DNA of 64,000 nt from Comamonadaceae bacterium (GTDB lineage Bacteria; Pseudomonadota; Gammaproteobacteria; Burkholderiales; Burkholderiaceae_C), in assembly GCA_947373105.1 (NCBI GenBank), contig CANBWK010000002.1:1-64000 (forward strand), in the 5' to 3' direction. Shown here one piece after another: positions 10,377 to 21,149 of this stretch. Each line of letters begins with the position of its first letter. Within the stretch, counting starts at the first letter, position 1. The notes under the pieces were generated by a model. It made no database searches. It worked only from the letters and a program-made list of their open reading frames with translations, and was not told where the DNA came from. Both the position numbers and the translations under genes were made by a program.

Positions 10377-10627
10377 GCGGCCAGTTCGATGCAGGCGGCT
10401 TCGCTGTCGCGCAATGCAAAAGTGGCATTGCCAACCTGAACCACCAAGGCCCCACCTTTCCACCATGAACGGCGCAACACGCAGACGCGCTCATTGGGCA
10501 CAAAGCCCAAATCAGCCAAACGCTTAGCCAACTCGCCCAAGCCAGCAGCAGCACAACCCTCAGACTTTAAACTGAGAATGCGCCGCCAAACCTTTGGCTG
10601 TGATTCATTCAAGGTGGGGGATGACAC
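10373..10627 (-). CDS. feoA: Ferrous iron transport protein A
   Basis: 84 aa SH3-like protein overlapping feoB start; RLADLGFVPNERVCVLRR ... ATFALRDSEAACIEL. Confidence 0.88.
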   Translation of the reverse strand: MSSPTLNESQPKVWRRILSLKSEGCAAAGLGELAKRLADLGFVPNERVCVLRRSWWKGGALVVQVGNATFALRDSEAACIELAA

Positions 10628-10637
10628 GAGGCCTCCA

Positions 10638-10656
10638 AATGCGAATGGTTCTCATT
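10638..10656. promoter_or_regulatory. Candidate Fur box upstream of feoA
   Basis: aatgcgaatggttctcatt, an interrupted palindrome close to the 19-bp Fur consensus, 11 bp upstream of the feoA ORF start. Confidence 0.65.
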
Positions 10657-10730
10657 ATAGGCCATAGACACCTCTCCACGCAGTGCTCCATAATTGACGT
10701 TTACGTTAACGTCAATCAAAGGGGTTCTTT

Positions 10731-11489
10731 ATGGATATTCAAGGCAAGGTTTTCATCGTCACCGGCGGTGCGTCGGGTTTAGGTGAAGGCACAGCCCGCA
10801 TGCTGGTCGCTCACGGCGGCCAAGTGGTCATTGCCGACATGCAAGTTGAAAAAGGCGAGGCCATCGCCAAAGAGCTGGGTGGCGCTTTCGTCCAATGCGA
10901 TGTAAGCAACGAGGCTGATGGCCAAGCCGTCGTCGCCAAAGCCGTGTCCATGGGCAAGCTCATGGGATTGGTCAATTGCGCAGGTATTGCCCCCGCCGAA
11001 AAAACAGTCGGCAAGAACGGGGCGCACAACCTGGGCGTTTACACCAAAACCATCATGGTCAACCTTGTAGGCAGCTTCAACATGATCCGCCTGGCTGCTG
11101 ACGCGATGTGCAAGAACGAGCCCGAAGCCACAGGCGAGCGCGGCGTGCTGATCAGCACTGCCAGCGTGGCCGCGTATGACGGTCAAATCGGTCAAGCCGC
11201 TTATGCGGCCTCCAAAGGAGGCGTGGTCGGCATGACACTGCCCATTGCCCGTGATTTGGCGCGCAACGGCATCCGCAACATGACCATTGCACCCGGCATT
11301 TTTGGCACCCCCATGGTGTTCGGCATGCCGCAAGCGGTGCAAGACGCACTGGGTGCCAGTGTGCCCTTCCCCAGCCGTTTGGGCACGCCGCAGGACTACG
11401 CCAAACTGGCCAAGCACATCTTTGAAAACGACATGCTCAACGGTGAAGTCATCCGACTCGATGGTGCGATTCGGCTGGCACCGAAATAA
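10731..11489 (+). CDS. SDR family NAD-dependent 3-hydroxyacyl-CoA dehydrogenase-like oxidoreductase
   Basis: [46 protein letters not shown]. Confidence 0.9.
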   Translation: MDIQGKVFIVTGGASGLGEGTARMLVAHGGQVVIADMQVEKGEAIAKELGGAFVQCDVSNEADGQAVVAKAVSMGKLMGLVNCAGIAPAEKTVGKNGAHNLGVYTKTIMVNLVGSFNMIRLAADAMCKNEPEATGERGVLISTASVAAYDGQIGQAAYAASKGGVVGMTLPIARDLARNGIRNMTIAPGIFGTPMVFGMPQAVQDALGASVPFPSRLGTPQDYAKLAKHIFENDMLNGEVIRLDGAIRLAPK

Positions 11490-11508
11490 ACTGTGGCATA
11501 ACGCTCGC

Positions 11509-13296
11509 ATGATCAAAATTCTGCGTCTGTTCTGCCTACCCGTGCTGGCCGCTTGCTCACCAGCCTTGCCGACCCGCATACCGGTGCAACCCGAAATGGC
11601 CAGCGAGATCACCGAAAAACCCGGTTGGGCCTATGCACGCCAGGCGGTCGCGGCAGCCAACCCGTTGGCCACACAAGCCGGGCACCAGATTTTGCGAGCA
11701 GGTGGTTCTGCGGTTGATGCGGCCATTGCAGTGCAGATGGTGTTGGGGCTTGTGGAGCCCCAATCGAGTGGCATCGGGGGCGGCGCATTTTTGATGTATT
11801 TTGACGGCCAGAAAGTCACCGCTCACGACGGGCGTGAAACGGCGCCCGCAAGCGCAGACCCTGAGCTGTTCTTGGGCCCCGATGGCAAACCATTGCCTTT
11901 TGAAGATGCCGTGCTCAGCGGCCGATCTGTCGGCGTCCCTGGTGCGGTACGCATGCTCGAAGCTGCACACCGCCAACACGGGGTCTTGCCTTGGGCAAGG
12001 CTCTTTGATCAGGCTATTGACCTGGCCGAAAAGGGGTTTCAAATCAGCCCGCGACTGCAAACCATGCTGCAAGCCGACCCGTACCTGAGAAAAGACCCAC
12101 TGGCTGTGCGCTTTTTCTACGATGCACAAGGACAAGCCTTGCCGGTAGGTCATGTGTTGCGAAATCCGGAATACGCCCATGTGCTTAGACGCATCGCCAC
12201 ACAAGGCAGCCGCGCGCTGCTCGAAGGGCCTGTAGCCCAAGCCATCGTGGCGCGCACAGCCATGCCGCCGCACCCGGGCAATCTGAACTTGCAAGATTTG
12301 AGCAACTACCAAAGCCGTGATCGGCAAGCCATGTGCTTTGACCACACGGCCCTTGCACGAACCTACCAACTTTGCGGCTTTCCACCGCCGTCATCGGGCC
12401 TCATTGCCATCGGCCAGATTCTGGGCTTACTGGGCAACACCGTGGCGCATGGACTCGAATACGCCAATGGCCGGCCCTCCCCCGACTTTGTACACCGTTA
12501 CACACAGGCTTCGCAATTGGCTTTTGCCGATCGGGCGCAGTATGTGGCCGACCCCGATTTTGTAACGGCACCCGCCGGTGACTGGCGCAGCCTGCTGGCA
12601 CCGGCTTATTTGCGTGAGCGCAGTCAGTTGATTGGGGCGCAAGCGATGCGCAAAGCTCAACCCGGTCAACCAGGGGGCGACAAGTCATCCTACGCACCCA
12701 TGCCGACGCAAACCGAATATGGCACCAGCCACATCAGTGTGGTGGATGCCAAAGGTCGGGTCGTGGCCATGACAACCACCATTGAAGCTGCATTTGGCTC
12801 TCGCCGCATGGTCACCACCGATGCCTCTCGCCCTGGCGGTTTCTTGCTCAACAACCAATTAACAGACTTCAGTTTCGTACCTGCTGATGCTCAAGGCCTT
12901 CCGATAGCCAACCGCGTTGAGCCAGGCAAACGACCCCGTTCAGCCATGTCTCCCACCCTGGTCTTTGACAAAGCCACCGGCCAAGTGCTGATGACGGGCG
13001 GTAGCCCTGGCGGCGCCATCATCATCCATTACACCGCCAAGCTGTTGGTGGGTACTTTGCATTGGCAACTCAACACACAACAAGCCATCAATTTGCCAAA
13101 TTTTGGGTCTTTAAATGGCCCCACCCTTCTTGAAACCAAGCGTTTTCCAACGCTCACTTTAGAAGCGCTTAAAGCACGTGGGCACGAGGTTCTGGAAATC
13201 GACATGACCAGCGGTTTGCAGGCGATTCAAAAAACGCCACAAGGCTGGTTTGGCGGCGCAGACCCTCGACGCGAGGGCATCGTGTTGGGCGACTGA
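11509..13296 (+). CDS. ggt: Gamma-glutamyltransferase, putative lipoprotein signal
   Basis: AGGSAVDAAIAVQMVLGLVEPQSSGIGGGAFLMYFD, TEYGTSHISVVDAKGRVVAMTTTIEAAFGS; start at MIKILRLFCLPVLAACSP. Confidence 0.92.
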   Translation: MIKILRLFCLPVLAACSPALPTRIPVQPEMASEITEKPGWAYARQAVAAANPLATQAGHQILRAGGSAVDAAIAVQMVLGLVEPQSSGIGGGAFLMYFDGQKVTAHDGRETAPASADPELFLGPDGKPLPFEDAVLSGRSVGVPGAVRMLEAAHRQHGVLPWARLFDQAIDLAEKGFQISPRLQTMLQADPYLRKDPLAVRFFYDAQGQALPVGHVLRNPEYAHVLRRIATQGSRALLEGPVAQAIVARTAMPPHPGNLNLQDLSNYQSRDRQAMCFDHTALARTYQLCGFPPPSSGLIAIGQILGLLGNTVAHGLEYANGRPSPDFVHRYTQASQLAFADRAQYVADPDFVTAPAGDWRSLLAPAYLRERSQLIGAQAMRKAQPGQPGGDKSSYAPMPTQTEYGTSHISVVDAKGRVVAMTTTIEAAFGSRRMVTTDASRPGGFLLNNQLTDFSFVPADAQGLPIANRVEPGKRPRSAMSPTLVFDKATGQVLMTGGSPGGAIIIHYTAKLLVGTLHWQLNTQQAINLPNFGSLNGPTLLETKRFPTLTLEALKARGHEVLEIDMTSGLQAIQKTPQGWFGGADPRREGIVLGD

Positions 13297-13303
13297 TGGG
13301 TGA

Positions 13304-15262
13304 TCAGTAGGCTTGGCCCAACTGGCTCAAAATATGCGGGTTCTCAAGCGTACTCGTGTCCTGCGTGATTTCCTCACCCTTGGCCAATGAGCGCAACAGG
13401 CGGCGCATGATTTTGCCGGAGCGGGTCTTGGGCAAATTCTCACCAAAGCGGATGTCTTTGGGCTTGGCGATGGGACCAATTTCTTTGGCAATGTGATCGC
13501 GCAACTGTTTGGCAATGGCTTTGCCTTCTTCGTTGTTAGGCAGTGATCGCTTAAGCACCACAAAAGCGCAAATCGCTTCACCGGTGGTGTCATCAGGACG
13601 TCCCACCACAGCAGCCTCTGCGACCAACTCGGTGCAACTGACCAAAGCGGATTCAATTTCCATGGTCCCCATGCGGTGTCCAGAGACATTCAACACATCA
13701 TCGATGCGGCCTGTGATGGTGAAGTAACCCGTTTTTTCGTCGCGAATCGCGCCGTCACCTGCCAAGTAATACTTGCCTTTGAAATCGTCGGGGTAATAGC
13801 TCTTTATAAAGCGCTCGGGGTCGCCCCAAATGTTGCGGATCATCGAAGGCCATGGGCGTTTAACGACCAGAATACCGCCTTGCCCGTTGGGAATGTCTTC
13901 TCCTGTTTCGCTCACAATGGCGGCCTGGATGCCAGGAAACGCAAGGGTGCAAGAGCCCGGCACCATGGGGGTCACACCCGGCAAAGGCGTGATCATGTGG
14001 CCACCGGTTTCGGTTTGCCAGAAGGTGTCCACGATCGGGCAGTTGCCACCGCCCACGTGCTTGTGGTACCACTCCCAAGCCGCAGGATTGATCGGTTCAC
14101 CGACCGATCCGAGCAAACGCAGGCTCGTCAAGTTGTAGCTTTTGGGGTGCACGGCGTCGTTGGCTTCAGCGGCTTTGATGAGCGAGCGGATGGCGGTGGG
14201 GGCCGTGTAGAAGATCGAGACTTTGTGATCCTGAATCATTTTCCAGAAACGGCCAGCGTCGGGGTAAGTGGGCACGCCTTCGAACACGATCTCGGTGCCG
14301 CCCAAAGCCAGAGGGCCATAGGTGATGTAGGTGTGACCTGTGACCCAGCCGATATCGGCCGTGCACCAGAACACGTCGTCTTGCTTCAAGTCAAAGGTCC
14401 ATTGGGTGGTCAAAGCCGCATGCAGCAGATAGCCGCCGGTGCTGTGTTGCACGCCCTTGGGCTTGCCCGTCGAGCCCGAGGTGTAAAGCAAAAACAGGGG
14501 GTGCTCAGCGCCCACCCACTCTGGCTCGCAAATCGTGGCTTGCTTGTCGGCCACGTCTTGCATCCACAGGTCACGCCCAGCCATCATGGCGATGTCAGCG
14601 CCGGAGCGCTTGACGACCAATACGTTACGGATCGACTCGCATCCACCCAAAGCAATGGCCTCGTCCACGATGGACTTCAAAGGCAACAACTTACCGCCAC
14701 GGACCTGGTTGTCTGCGGTGATCACGGCCACAGCGCCGGTGTCTTCAATCCGATCACGCAGGGACTGGGCAGAAAAACCGCCAAACACCACCGAATGGGT
14801 AGCCCCAATGCGAGCGCAGGCTTGCATCGCGGCCACGCCGTCAATTGACATGGAAATATAAATGACGACGCGGTCACCCTTTTGGATGCCCAATGATTTA
14901 AGGGCGTTGGCGAATTGGCAGGTCTTTGCCAGCAGTTGGCTGTAAGTGATCTTGGAGACTTCACCGCCATCGGCTTCGAAAATGATGGCCGTTTTATCGC
15001 CCAAGCCTTTCTCGACGTTGCGGTCTAAGCAGTTGTAAGACGCATTCAAGGTGCCATCTTCGAACCACTTGAAAAATGGCGCGTTCGACTCATCGAGCAC
15101 TTTGGTAAAGGGCGTTTTCCAGGTGATGAACTCTTTAGCAAGCCGAGCCCAGTACCCTTGGTAATCGGTTTCCGCTTCTTTACACAACGCGTCGTAGGCG
15201 GCCATGCCAGAGACATGGGCATTCTGCACAAAGGCGGGACTGGGGTTGTAAATAGCACTCAT
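13304..15262 (-). CDS. acs: Acetyl-CoA synthetase
   Basis: [72 protein letters not shown]. Confidence 0.97.
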   Translation of the reverse strand: MSAIYNPSPAFVQNAHVSGMAAYDALCKEAETDYQGYWARLAKEFITWKTPFTKVLDESNAPFFKWFEDGTLNASYNCLDRNVEKGLGDKTAIIFEADGGEVSKITYSQLLAKTCQFANALKSLGIQKGDRVVIYISMSIDGVAAMQACARIGATHSVVFGGFSAQSLRDRIEDTGAVAVITADNQVRGGKLLPLKSIVDEAIALGGCESIRNVLVVKRSGADIAMMAGRDLWMQDVADKQATICEPEWVGAEHPLFLLYTSGSTGKPKGVQHSTGGYLLHAALTTQWTFDLKQDDVFWCTADIGWVTGHTYITYGPLALGGTEIVFEGVPTYPDAGRFWKMIQDHKVSIFYTAPTAIRSLIKAAEANDAVHPKSYNLTSLRLLGSVGEPINPAAWEWYHKHVGGGNCPIVDTFWQTETGGHMITPLPGVTPMVPGSCTLAFPGIQAAIVSETGEDIPNGQGGILVVKRPWPSMIRNIWGDPERFIKSYYPDDFKGKYYLAGDGAIRDEKTGYFTITGRIDDVLNVSGHRMGTMEIESALVSCTELVAEAAVVGRPDDTTGEAICAFVVLKRSLPNNEEGKAIAKQLRDHIAKEIGPIAKPKDIRFGENLPKTRSGKIMRRLLRSLAKGEEITQDTSTLENPHILSQLGQAY

Positions 15263-15428
15263 TGAATAAGTCTCCTGATAAAGGCTGAAACGAAAAATTT
15301 AAGCTAAATGTCGGGCCTGGCTCTTACAAAGCACTGACTGACAGCATTCTTTCACTCAAAGCAGCTGACAAGCCTCTAAAATCAGCATTCTCCATTTTCA
15401 TCGGCCTGATCCTTTACAAAGCCCATCC

Positions 15429-16040
15429 ATGCCCTCTTCGCCGCAACCCAAAGGAAAGTCAACCGCCTTGCGCCCCTTGCCTAGTCTGATTTTTGCCAGT
15501 CGCTGGTTGCAGTTGCCTTTGTATTTGGGACTCATTGCTGCTCAAGCGGTTTATGTTTATCACTTCTGGGTGGAGTTGGTGCATTTGTTGGAAGCGGCTT
15601 TTGGCAACCAATCCGCTTTGCAAGCCCTGATCGTTGGCATTGGCTACAAAACCGATACCAGCATCACCCAACTGAATGAAACCATCATCATGCTGGTGGT
15701 GCTGGCCCTGATTGACGTTGTCATGATCTCCAACCTGCTCATCATGGTCATTGTGGGAGGCTACGAAACCTTTGTCTCGCGCATGAATCTTGAACATCAC
15801 CCCGATCAGCCAGAATGGCTAGACCACGTGAACGCCTCGGTGCTCAAGGTCAAGCTGGGCACGGCCATCATTGGCATTAGCTCGATCCATTTGCTTAAAA
15901 CCTTTATCAATGCAGCCAATTACGACGAAAAAGTACTGATATGGCAAACCGTCATTCACATTACTTTTTTGCTCAGTGCCATGGCCATTGCCTTCACGGA
16001 CAGGTTAATGTCTCACCACAAACCCGCCAGCGGGCATTGA
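15429..16040 (+). CDS. YqhA/TIGR00645-like inner membrane protein
   Basis: MLVVLALIDVVMISNLLIMVIVGGYETFVSRMNLEHHPDQPEWLDHVNASVLKVKLG. Confidence 0.85.
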   Translation: MPSSPQPKGKSTALRPLPSLIFASRWLQLPLYLGLIAAQAVYVYHFWVELVHLLEAAFGNQSALQALIVGIGYKTDTSITQLNETIIMLVVLALIDVVMISNLLIMVIVGGYETFVSRMNLEHHPDQPEWLDHVNASVLKVKLGTAIIGISSIHLLKTFINAANYDEKVLIWQTVIHITFLLSAMAIAFTDRLMSHHKPASGH

Positions 16041-16076
16041 ATCACCACTTTAAATTCTTTCAAACTTGAGCGACCT

Positions 16077-17630
16077 ATGACCACTCTCATCCAACAAGAA
16101 GACCTGATTGAATCGGTCGCAGCATCGCTGCAGTACATCAGCTACTACCACCCAGCGGACTTTATTTCGCATCTGGCCTCGGCTTATGCGCGTGAGCAAA
16201 GCCCCGCAGCCAAAGACGCGATTGCGCAAATTTTGACCAACAGCAAAATGAGTGCGATTGGGCACCGCCCGATCTGCCAGGACACTGGCATCGTGAACGT
16301 GTTCCTGAAAGTCGGCATGGATGTGCGGCTTGAGGGCTTTTCAGGCAGTCTGGAAGACGCCATCAACGAAGGCGTGCGCCGTGGATACAACTACGCAGAC
16401 AACATGCTGCGTGCCTCCGTGGTCGATGACCCCCAGTTCGCCCGCAAAAACACCAAAGACAACACACCCGCCGTGATCTTCACGCAGATCGTGCCGGGCA
16501 ACAAGCTCGATGTCACCGTTGCAGCCAAAGGCGGTGGCAGTGAAAACAAATCCAAAATGGTCATGCTCAACCCCGGTGACAGCGTGGTCGACTGGGTGCT
16601 CAAAACGGTACCCACCATGGGCGCGGGCTGGTGCCCACCCGGTATGCTCGGCATTGGCATTGGCGGCACGGCAGAAAAGGCCGTGCTCATGGCCAAAGAA
16701 AGCCTGATGGATGACTTGGACATGTACCAATTGCTCGAAAAATCCAGCAAAGGCGACAAGCTCACGCAAGTTGAAGACCTGCGCTTGGAGCTCTACCACA
16801 AGGTCAATGCCTTAGGTATTGGCGCACAGGGCCTGGGCGGCTTGACCACCGTGCTCGACGTCAAAATCAAGATGTACGCCACGCACGCCGCCAGCAAACC
16901 GATTGCCATGATCCCTAACTGTGCGGCCACACGCCACGCTCACTTTGTAATGGACGGTTCAGGCCCCGTTTATCTGGATGTGCCTTCGCTTGATCTGTGG
17001 CCCGATGTCAATTGGACCCCTGACACCCAAAAGAGCAAACGCGTCAATCTGAATGGCCTCACCAAAGACGAAGTGGCAAGCTGGAAACCCGGCCAAACCC
17101 TTTTGCTCAACGGCAAGATGCTGACGGGCCGTGACGCGGCCCATAAGCGCATTCAAGACATGCTGGCCAAAGGAGAGACATTGCCCGTGGACTTCACCAA
17201 CCGTGTGATTTATTACGTTGGCCCTGTGGACCCCGTAGGCGACGAGGCTGTGGGACCTGCAGGCCCGACCACCTCCACCCGCATGGACAGCTTCACCGAG
17301 ATGATGCTGGCAGAAACCGGCTTGATCGCCATGATCGGTAAAGCGGAGCGAGGCCCGACCGCCATCGAAGCCATCCAAAAACACAAGTCGGCCTACCTCA
17401 TGGCCGTGGGCGGCGCGGCTTACTTGGTCTCCAAAGCCATCAAGCACGCCACCGTGGTGGGTTTTGAAGATCTGGGCATGGAAGCCATTTATGAGTTCGA
17501 TGTGGTCGACATGCCCGTGACTGTGGCGGTGGATTCTGGCGGCACCAGTGCCCACATCACGGGTCCCGCTGAATGGCAAAAACGCATTGCCACCGGTGAG
17601 TTCAAAGGCATTGCGGTCACTTCGGCTTGA
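16077..17630 (+). CDS. Fumarate hydratase, class I (Fe-S type)
   Basis: GHRPICQDTGIVNVFLKVG, PAVIFTQIVPGNKLDVTVAAKGGGSENKSK, YYVGPVDPVGDEAVGPAGPTTSTRMD. Confidence 0.95.
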   Translation: MTTLIQQEDLIESVAASLQYISYYHPADFISHLASAYAREQSPAAKDAIAQILTNSKMSAIGHRPICQDTGIVNVFLKVGMDVRLEGFSGSLEDAINEGVRRGYNYADNMLRASVVDDPQFARKNTKDNTPAVIFTQIVPGNKLDVTVAAKGGGSENKSKMVMLNPGDSVVDWVLKTVPTMGAGWCPPGMLGIGIGGTAEKAVLMAKESLMDDLDMYQLLEKSSKGDKLTQVEDLRLELYHKVNALGIGAQGLGGLTTVLDVKIKMYATHAASKPIAMIPNCAATRHAHFVMDGSGPVYLDVPSLDLWPDVNWTPDTQKSKRVNLNGLTKDEVASWKPGQTLLLNGKMLTGRDAAHKRIQDMLAKGETLPVDFTNRVIYYVGPVDPVGDEAVGPAGPTTSTRMDSFTEMMLAETGLIAMIGKAERGPTAIEAIQKHKSAYLMAVGGAAYLVSKAIKHATVVGFEDLGMEAIYEFDVVDMPVTVAVDSGGTSAHITGPAEWQKRIATGEFKGIAVTSA

Positions 17631-17654
17631 TACTTCGACTTATCAAAACCGCAC

Positions 17655-18515
17655 ATGCGTGACTTGGCCGATCAACCCATTGGCGTCTTTGACAGCGGCA
17701 TTGGCGGGCTGAGCGTGTTGCAGGCCTTGATGGCCGAGTTACCGCATGAGCGCTTTGTGTACGTGGCCGACAGCGGCCACGCGCCCTATGGCGAGCGCGG
17801 TGATGCTTTTGTGGCTGAACGCACCCACGCCATTGCCGACTATCTGGTTGCCCATCACCACATCAAAGCCTTGGTGGTCGCATGCAACACAGCCACTGCC
17901 GCCGCCATTCACGAAGCGCGGATGCGCTATCCGCAAATGCCATTGGTTGGCGTAGAACCCGCGCTCAAACCTGCCGTGGCACTCAGTCAAACCGGGCGCA
18001 TCGGGGTCATCGGCACACGTGGCACTTTGTCCAGCGCCAAGTTCGCCAAACTACTGGACGGCCTGAAAGGTCAAGCTGAATTTGTGATCCAACCCTGCAA
18101 GGGTTTGGCCCACGCCATTGAACGGAGCACCGGACACCCCGCCGCGAACGCCGCGCAACAATCCGAAGTTCACCGCCTTTGTCAGGCCTATACCGAAGCC
18201 ATGGGCCCGTTCGGTAAAGGCACGGGGCAAATAGACAGCTTGGTTTTAGGGTGCACACACTATGTCTTTGCCACCGACGAGTTGCGTGCGATATTGGGTC
18301 CGGAAATTCACTTTTTATCCACCGGTGAGCCTGTGTCCAGACAAACCCGGCGTTTGCTTGAAACACAAGGCCTGCTGGCGACAACAGATCAACCCAATGC
18401 GGCTCGCTTGACGCAACTGTTCACCACCGGCGCGTTAATTGATTTGCAAACTGCAGCGCTGCGGTGGTTACATTTACCCGCCCAGCAATGCAGCAAGGCA
18501 GAAGGCTTGCGTTAA
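17655..18515 (+). CDS. murI: Glutamate racemase
   Basis: IGVFDSGIGGLSVLQAL, ADSGHAPYGERG, VVACNTATAAAI, LVLGCTHYVF. Confidence 0.96.
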   Translation: MRDLADQPIGVFDSGIGGLSVLQALMAELPHERFVYVADSGHAPYGERGDAFVAERTHAIADYLVAHHHIKALVVACNTATAAAIHEARMRYPQMPLVGVEPALKPAVALSQTGRIGVIGTRGTLSSAKFAKLLDGLKGQAEFVIQPCKGLAHAIERSTGHPAANAAQQSEVHRLCQAYTEAMGPFGKGTGQIDSLVLGCTHYVFATDELRAILGPEIHFLSTGEPVSRQTRRLLETQGLLATTDQPNAARLTQLFTTGALIDLQTAALRWLHLPAQQCSKAEGLR

Positions 18516-18535
18516 GACTTGCGATAAAGCTTCTT

Positions 18536-19066
18536 CTAGGATTTTGGGCTTGATGCCCATAAACGTGTACCTGTCAGTTCTAAATGCGTGAGGTAGACAC
18601 GTAAATCGAACTCCAGCTGGTGATACGCTGGCTCCATGTGTTCGCACAACTGGTAGAAAGCGCGATCGTGATCACGGATACGCAGGTGCGCCAATTCATG
18701 TACCGAAATCATGCGCAAAAATTCCAACGGGGCGTCTTTGAAAACTGCCGCTAATTTGATTTCTCGCTTGGATTTGAGCTTGCTGCCCTGCACCCTTGAA
18801 ATGGTCGAATGCAAGCCCAATGCATTTTGAATCACGTGAATCTTGCTGTCAAAGGCCACCTTGCTTACCGCGTCGGCGTTGCGCATGAACTCGTTTTTAA
18901 GTTCGGTCACATAGTTGTAAAGCGCGCCGTCCGTCCGAATGCCATGCGCTTGAGGGTATTTTTTGAGCAACCACTCCGACAAACGATCTTGCGTGATGAG
19001 TGTGTGGACCTGACTTTGCAAAGATTCTGGATAGCCCCGCAGCAAGGGCAAAGCAGTCGCAGACAC
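18536..19066 (-). CDS. YgjP/SprT-like zinc metallopeptidase (DUF45)
   Basis: VHELAHLRIRDHDRAFYQLCEHMEPAYHQLEFDLRVYL. Confidence 0.85.
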   Translation of the reverse strand: MSATALPLLRGYPESLQSQVHTLITQDRLSEWLLKKYPQAHGIRTDGALYNYVTELKNEFMRNADAVSKVAFDSKIHVIQNALGLHSTISRVQGSKLKSKREIKLAAVFKDAPLEFLRMISVHELAHLRIRDHDRAFYQLCEHMEPAYHQLEFDLRVYLTHLELTGTRLWASSPKS

Positions 19067-19072
19067 CTGTAA

Positions 19073-20383
19073 TCAGTTCAACGAAGAGGCAGCCAAAGCG
19101 GCCTGGCGTCCGCGCTGCATATCGACAGGAATCAAGAGCACCAGGCCCAACAAGAACAACAAAGCGGTTGACCCAATCGCTAATCGCTGATTCCCATCGG
19201 TCAGCCAAGTGATCACACCATAAGTGAGAGGCCCCACGATACTCGCCAGGCGAATGGCAAAAGTCCACAGCCCAAAATACTGCCCCAAACGATCAGGGGG
19301 GGCCAACAAGCCCGCCATAGCGCGGCCAGCGGATTGACTCGACCCCATGCAAACGCCCGCAATGGCTGCTGCCCACCAGAATTGCCCCTTGGTCGTGGAC
19401 AAGGCCGCAATCACACAAGTCAGCATCCAGCCCAGCAAAGTGATACCCAAAGCCATCTTGTGACCCATGCGGTCTTGCACGTAGCCAAAAACAAAAGCAC
19501 CGATGAAGGCCGCAATGTTCAGAACAAAAATCAACACCATCGTTTCTTGTTTTTCAAAGCCAATCACCTGCTCCGCGTAAATGGCCGCCAACGTAATGGC
19601 CACCGCCACGCCACCTTGATAAGCCACGGCACAGGCGAGTAACTGGCTGAAGTCCTTGAACTGCCGCGCCTCCTGCAAGGTTTGCCAGAGTTGGCGCAAT
19701 TGGCCCGTCACCCCCGCATGGCGTGGCCTATTCGGTTGAGGTTGTGCATGCTCCTTGAGTAAGGCAAAGGTCACCGAAGCCGCCAAACCATAAATGCTGG
19801 CCGTGATCAGCATCGTCACCGGCACAAATTGGTCGGCAGGGATGTTCTGACTTTGAGCCCAAAGCAGATAACCCAGGCTAATACCCAAAGCCACCATGCC
19901 GCCGATGTAACCCAAAGACCATCCCCAGCCACTCACACGTCCCATGGCTTCGGGCTTGGCCAACTCCGGCAAAAAAGACGCCGTAAGGGACTCACCGTAA
20001 GAGAAAAAAGTATTCGACACAATGATCAACACCACGGCCAAAGCCACCTGATCAGGCCCAGCCCAAGCCAATGCAGCAGTGCTGACAACACAGGCCATGG
20101 TGACCCACGACAACAATTTCTTTTTAGCCGCATGCCGATCAGCCCAGGCCCCCAAGCCAGGCATGGTGAGCATGACAATGGCATACGACACACTCAAAGC
20201 AGATGTCCAAGCCAACGTTGCCCATGCGGCACCCCCCGCAATACCGCCCACAAAATAAGCAGCAAAAACAGCGGTAATGACCACCGTGGTGTAGCCCGAG
20301 TTGGCAAAGTCGTACATAGCCCAGCCAAAGACCTCCCTCTTGCGAACCCCGGGGTTCAGCGCATCAGTAGAGAACAAGGCCAT
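19073..20383 (-). CDS. MFS transporter, UMF1-like family
   Basis: REVFGWAMYDFANSGYTTVVITAVFAAYF, 12 TM pattern. Confidence 0.85.
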   Translation of the reverse strand: MALFSTDALNPGVRKREVFGWAMYDFANSGYTTVVITAVFAAYFVGGIAGGAAWATLAWTSALSVSYAIVMLTMPGLGAWADRHAAKKKLLSWVTMACVVSTAALAWAGPDQVALAVVLIIVSNTFFSYGESLTASFLPELAKPEAMGRVSGWGWSLGYIGGMVALGISLGYLLWAQSQNIPADQFVPVTMLITASIYGLAASVTFALLKEHAQPQPNRPRHAGVTGQLRQLWQTLQEARQFKDFSQLLACAVAYQGGVAVAITLAAIYAEQVIGFEKQETMVLIFVLNIAAFIGAFVFGYVQDRMGHKMALGITLLGWMLTCVIAALSTTKGQFWWAAAIAGVCMGSSQSAGRAMAGLLAPPDRLGQYFGLWTFAIRLASIVGPLTYGVITWLTDGNQRLAIGSTALLFLLGLVLLIPVDMQRGRQAALAASSLN

Positions 20384-20406
20384 GCCGAGAAGTGCGTTCT
20401 GATCAG

Positions 20407-21042
20407 TTAATGCAAATGGCGAGGGCGTCGACCACCACCACCGTGGCCCTGAGGGCCGGAGCCGCCCATACCACCCCTTGGGGGCTTGCCCAGCTCCAAA
20501 GAGCTCACCAAGTCTTCAAAGCGTTGACCAAAAAGTTTATCGATTTCACCCACCACGCCGCCCAGTTCTGCGCCATCAAAATGACGCTCCATCAGGCTGA
20601 CCACATCCTGCACCAGCAAATCGCGCTGAGCCTGCATGATGGACGCGGGGTCGGGACCGACGAACAAAATCAAGAAGTCGTCGCGTGACTCGGTGCCGCG
20701 CTCTTCGTCTTCTTCGTCGTATTCGGTGTCGTAAAAAGTGACTTCGATTTGCGCACCCGTAGCTGACACCTCATTGAGGTTCATGCACATGTCGTCCAGC
20801 ACTTGGCGAAAATCTTCGCTGCCACGTACCGTCCAGCACAACTGCAAGCGATGCTCTGAAGGTTCGAAAACGATCCCGGGCTCTTCTTCGTAAAGACTTT
20901 TTGCACCATCCGTCAAAGAACGGGCGCCTGCATACTTCCAAAGCGGCTTGAGCGTCTCTTGCAGCGCAATCAGGTCCACCTCATTGCGGAGCAAGACATC
21001 ACCATGCACATGAATTTCGAAAGGGGTGTTGTATGAGCTCAT
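20407..21042 (-). CDS. Conserved hypothetical protein (acidic centre, His/Gly-rich C-terminus)
   Basis: Start at MSSYNTPFEIHVHGDVLLRNEV; the upstream ORF extension encodes AGSIPARAP, i.e. read-through of a tRNA 3' end. Confidence 0.7.
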   Translation of the reverse strand: MSSYNTPFEIHVHGDVLLRNEVDLIALQETLKPLWKYAGARSLTDGAKSLYEEEPGIVFEPSEHRLQLCWTVRGSEDFRQVLDDMCMNLNEVSATGAQIEVTFYDTEYDEEDEERGTESRDDFLILFVGPDPASIMQAQRDLLVQDVVSLMERHFDGAELGGVVGEIDKLFGQRFEDLVSSLELGKPPRGGMGGSGPQGHGGGGRRPRHLH

Positions 21043-21057
21043 GGTGTCTTCAATCGA

Positions 21058-21085
21058 TGGTGCCCGAGCCGGAATCGAACCGGCA
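21058..21085 (-). pseudogene. tRNA 3'-end remnant (T-arm + acceptor 3' strand + CCA)
   Basis: Reverse complement TGCCGGTTCGATTCCGGCTCGGGCACCA: T-arm GCCGG-TTCGATT-CCGGC and terminal ACCA, no D-arm/anticodon upstream; one nt short of a normal tRNA 3' half. Confidence 0.6.
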
Positions 21086-21149
21086 AGGAACAAAAACTTC
21101 ATTCACATTATTACACTAAACACCCTATTCAAACACCCTAAACACCCCA

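Noticed and set aside
10779-11612. 277-aa minus-strand ORF
   Set aside because: Antisense to the SDR gene and the start of ggt; His/Gly/Ala-rich composition without domain
11557-12369. 270-aa minus-strand ORF
   Set aside because: Antisense to ggt, no recognisable domain
13676-14848. 390-aa plus-strand ORF
   Set aside because: Lies wholly antisense to acs, no recognisable domain; typical shadow ORF of GC-rich coding DNA
21109-21144. Three AAACACCC-like repeats
   Set aside because: Too short and irregular for CRISPR or a functional tandem repeat
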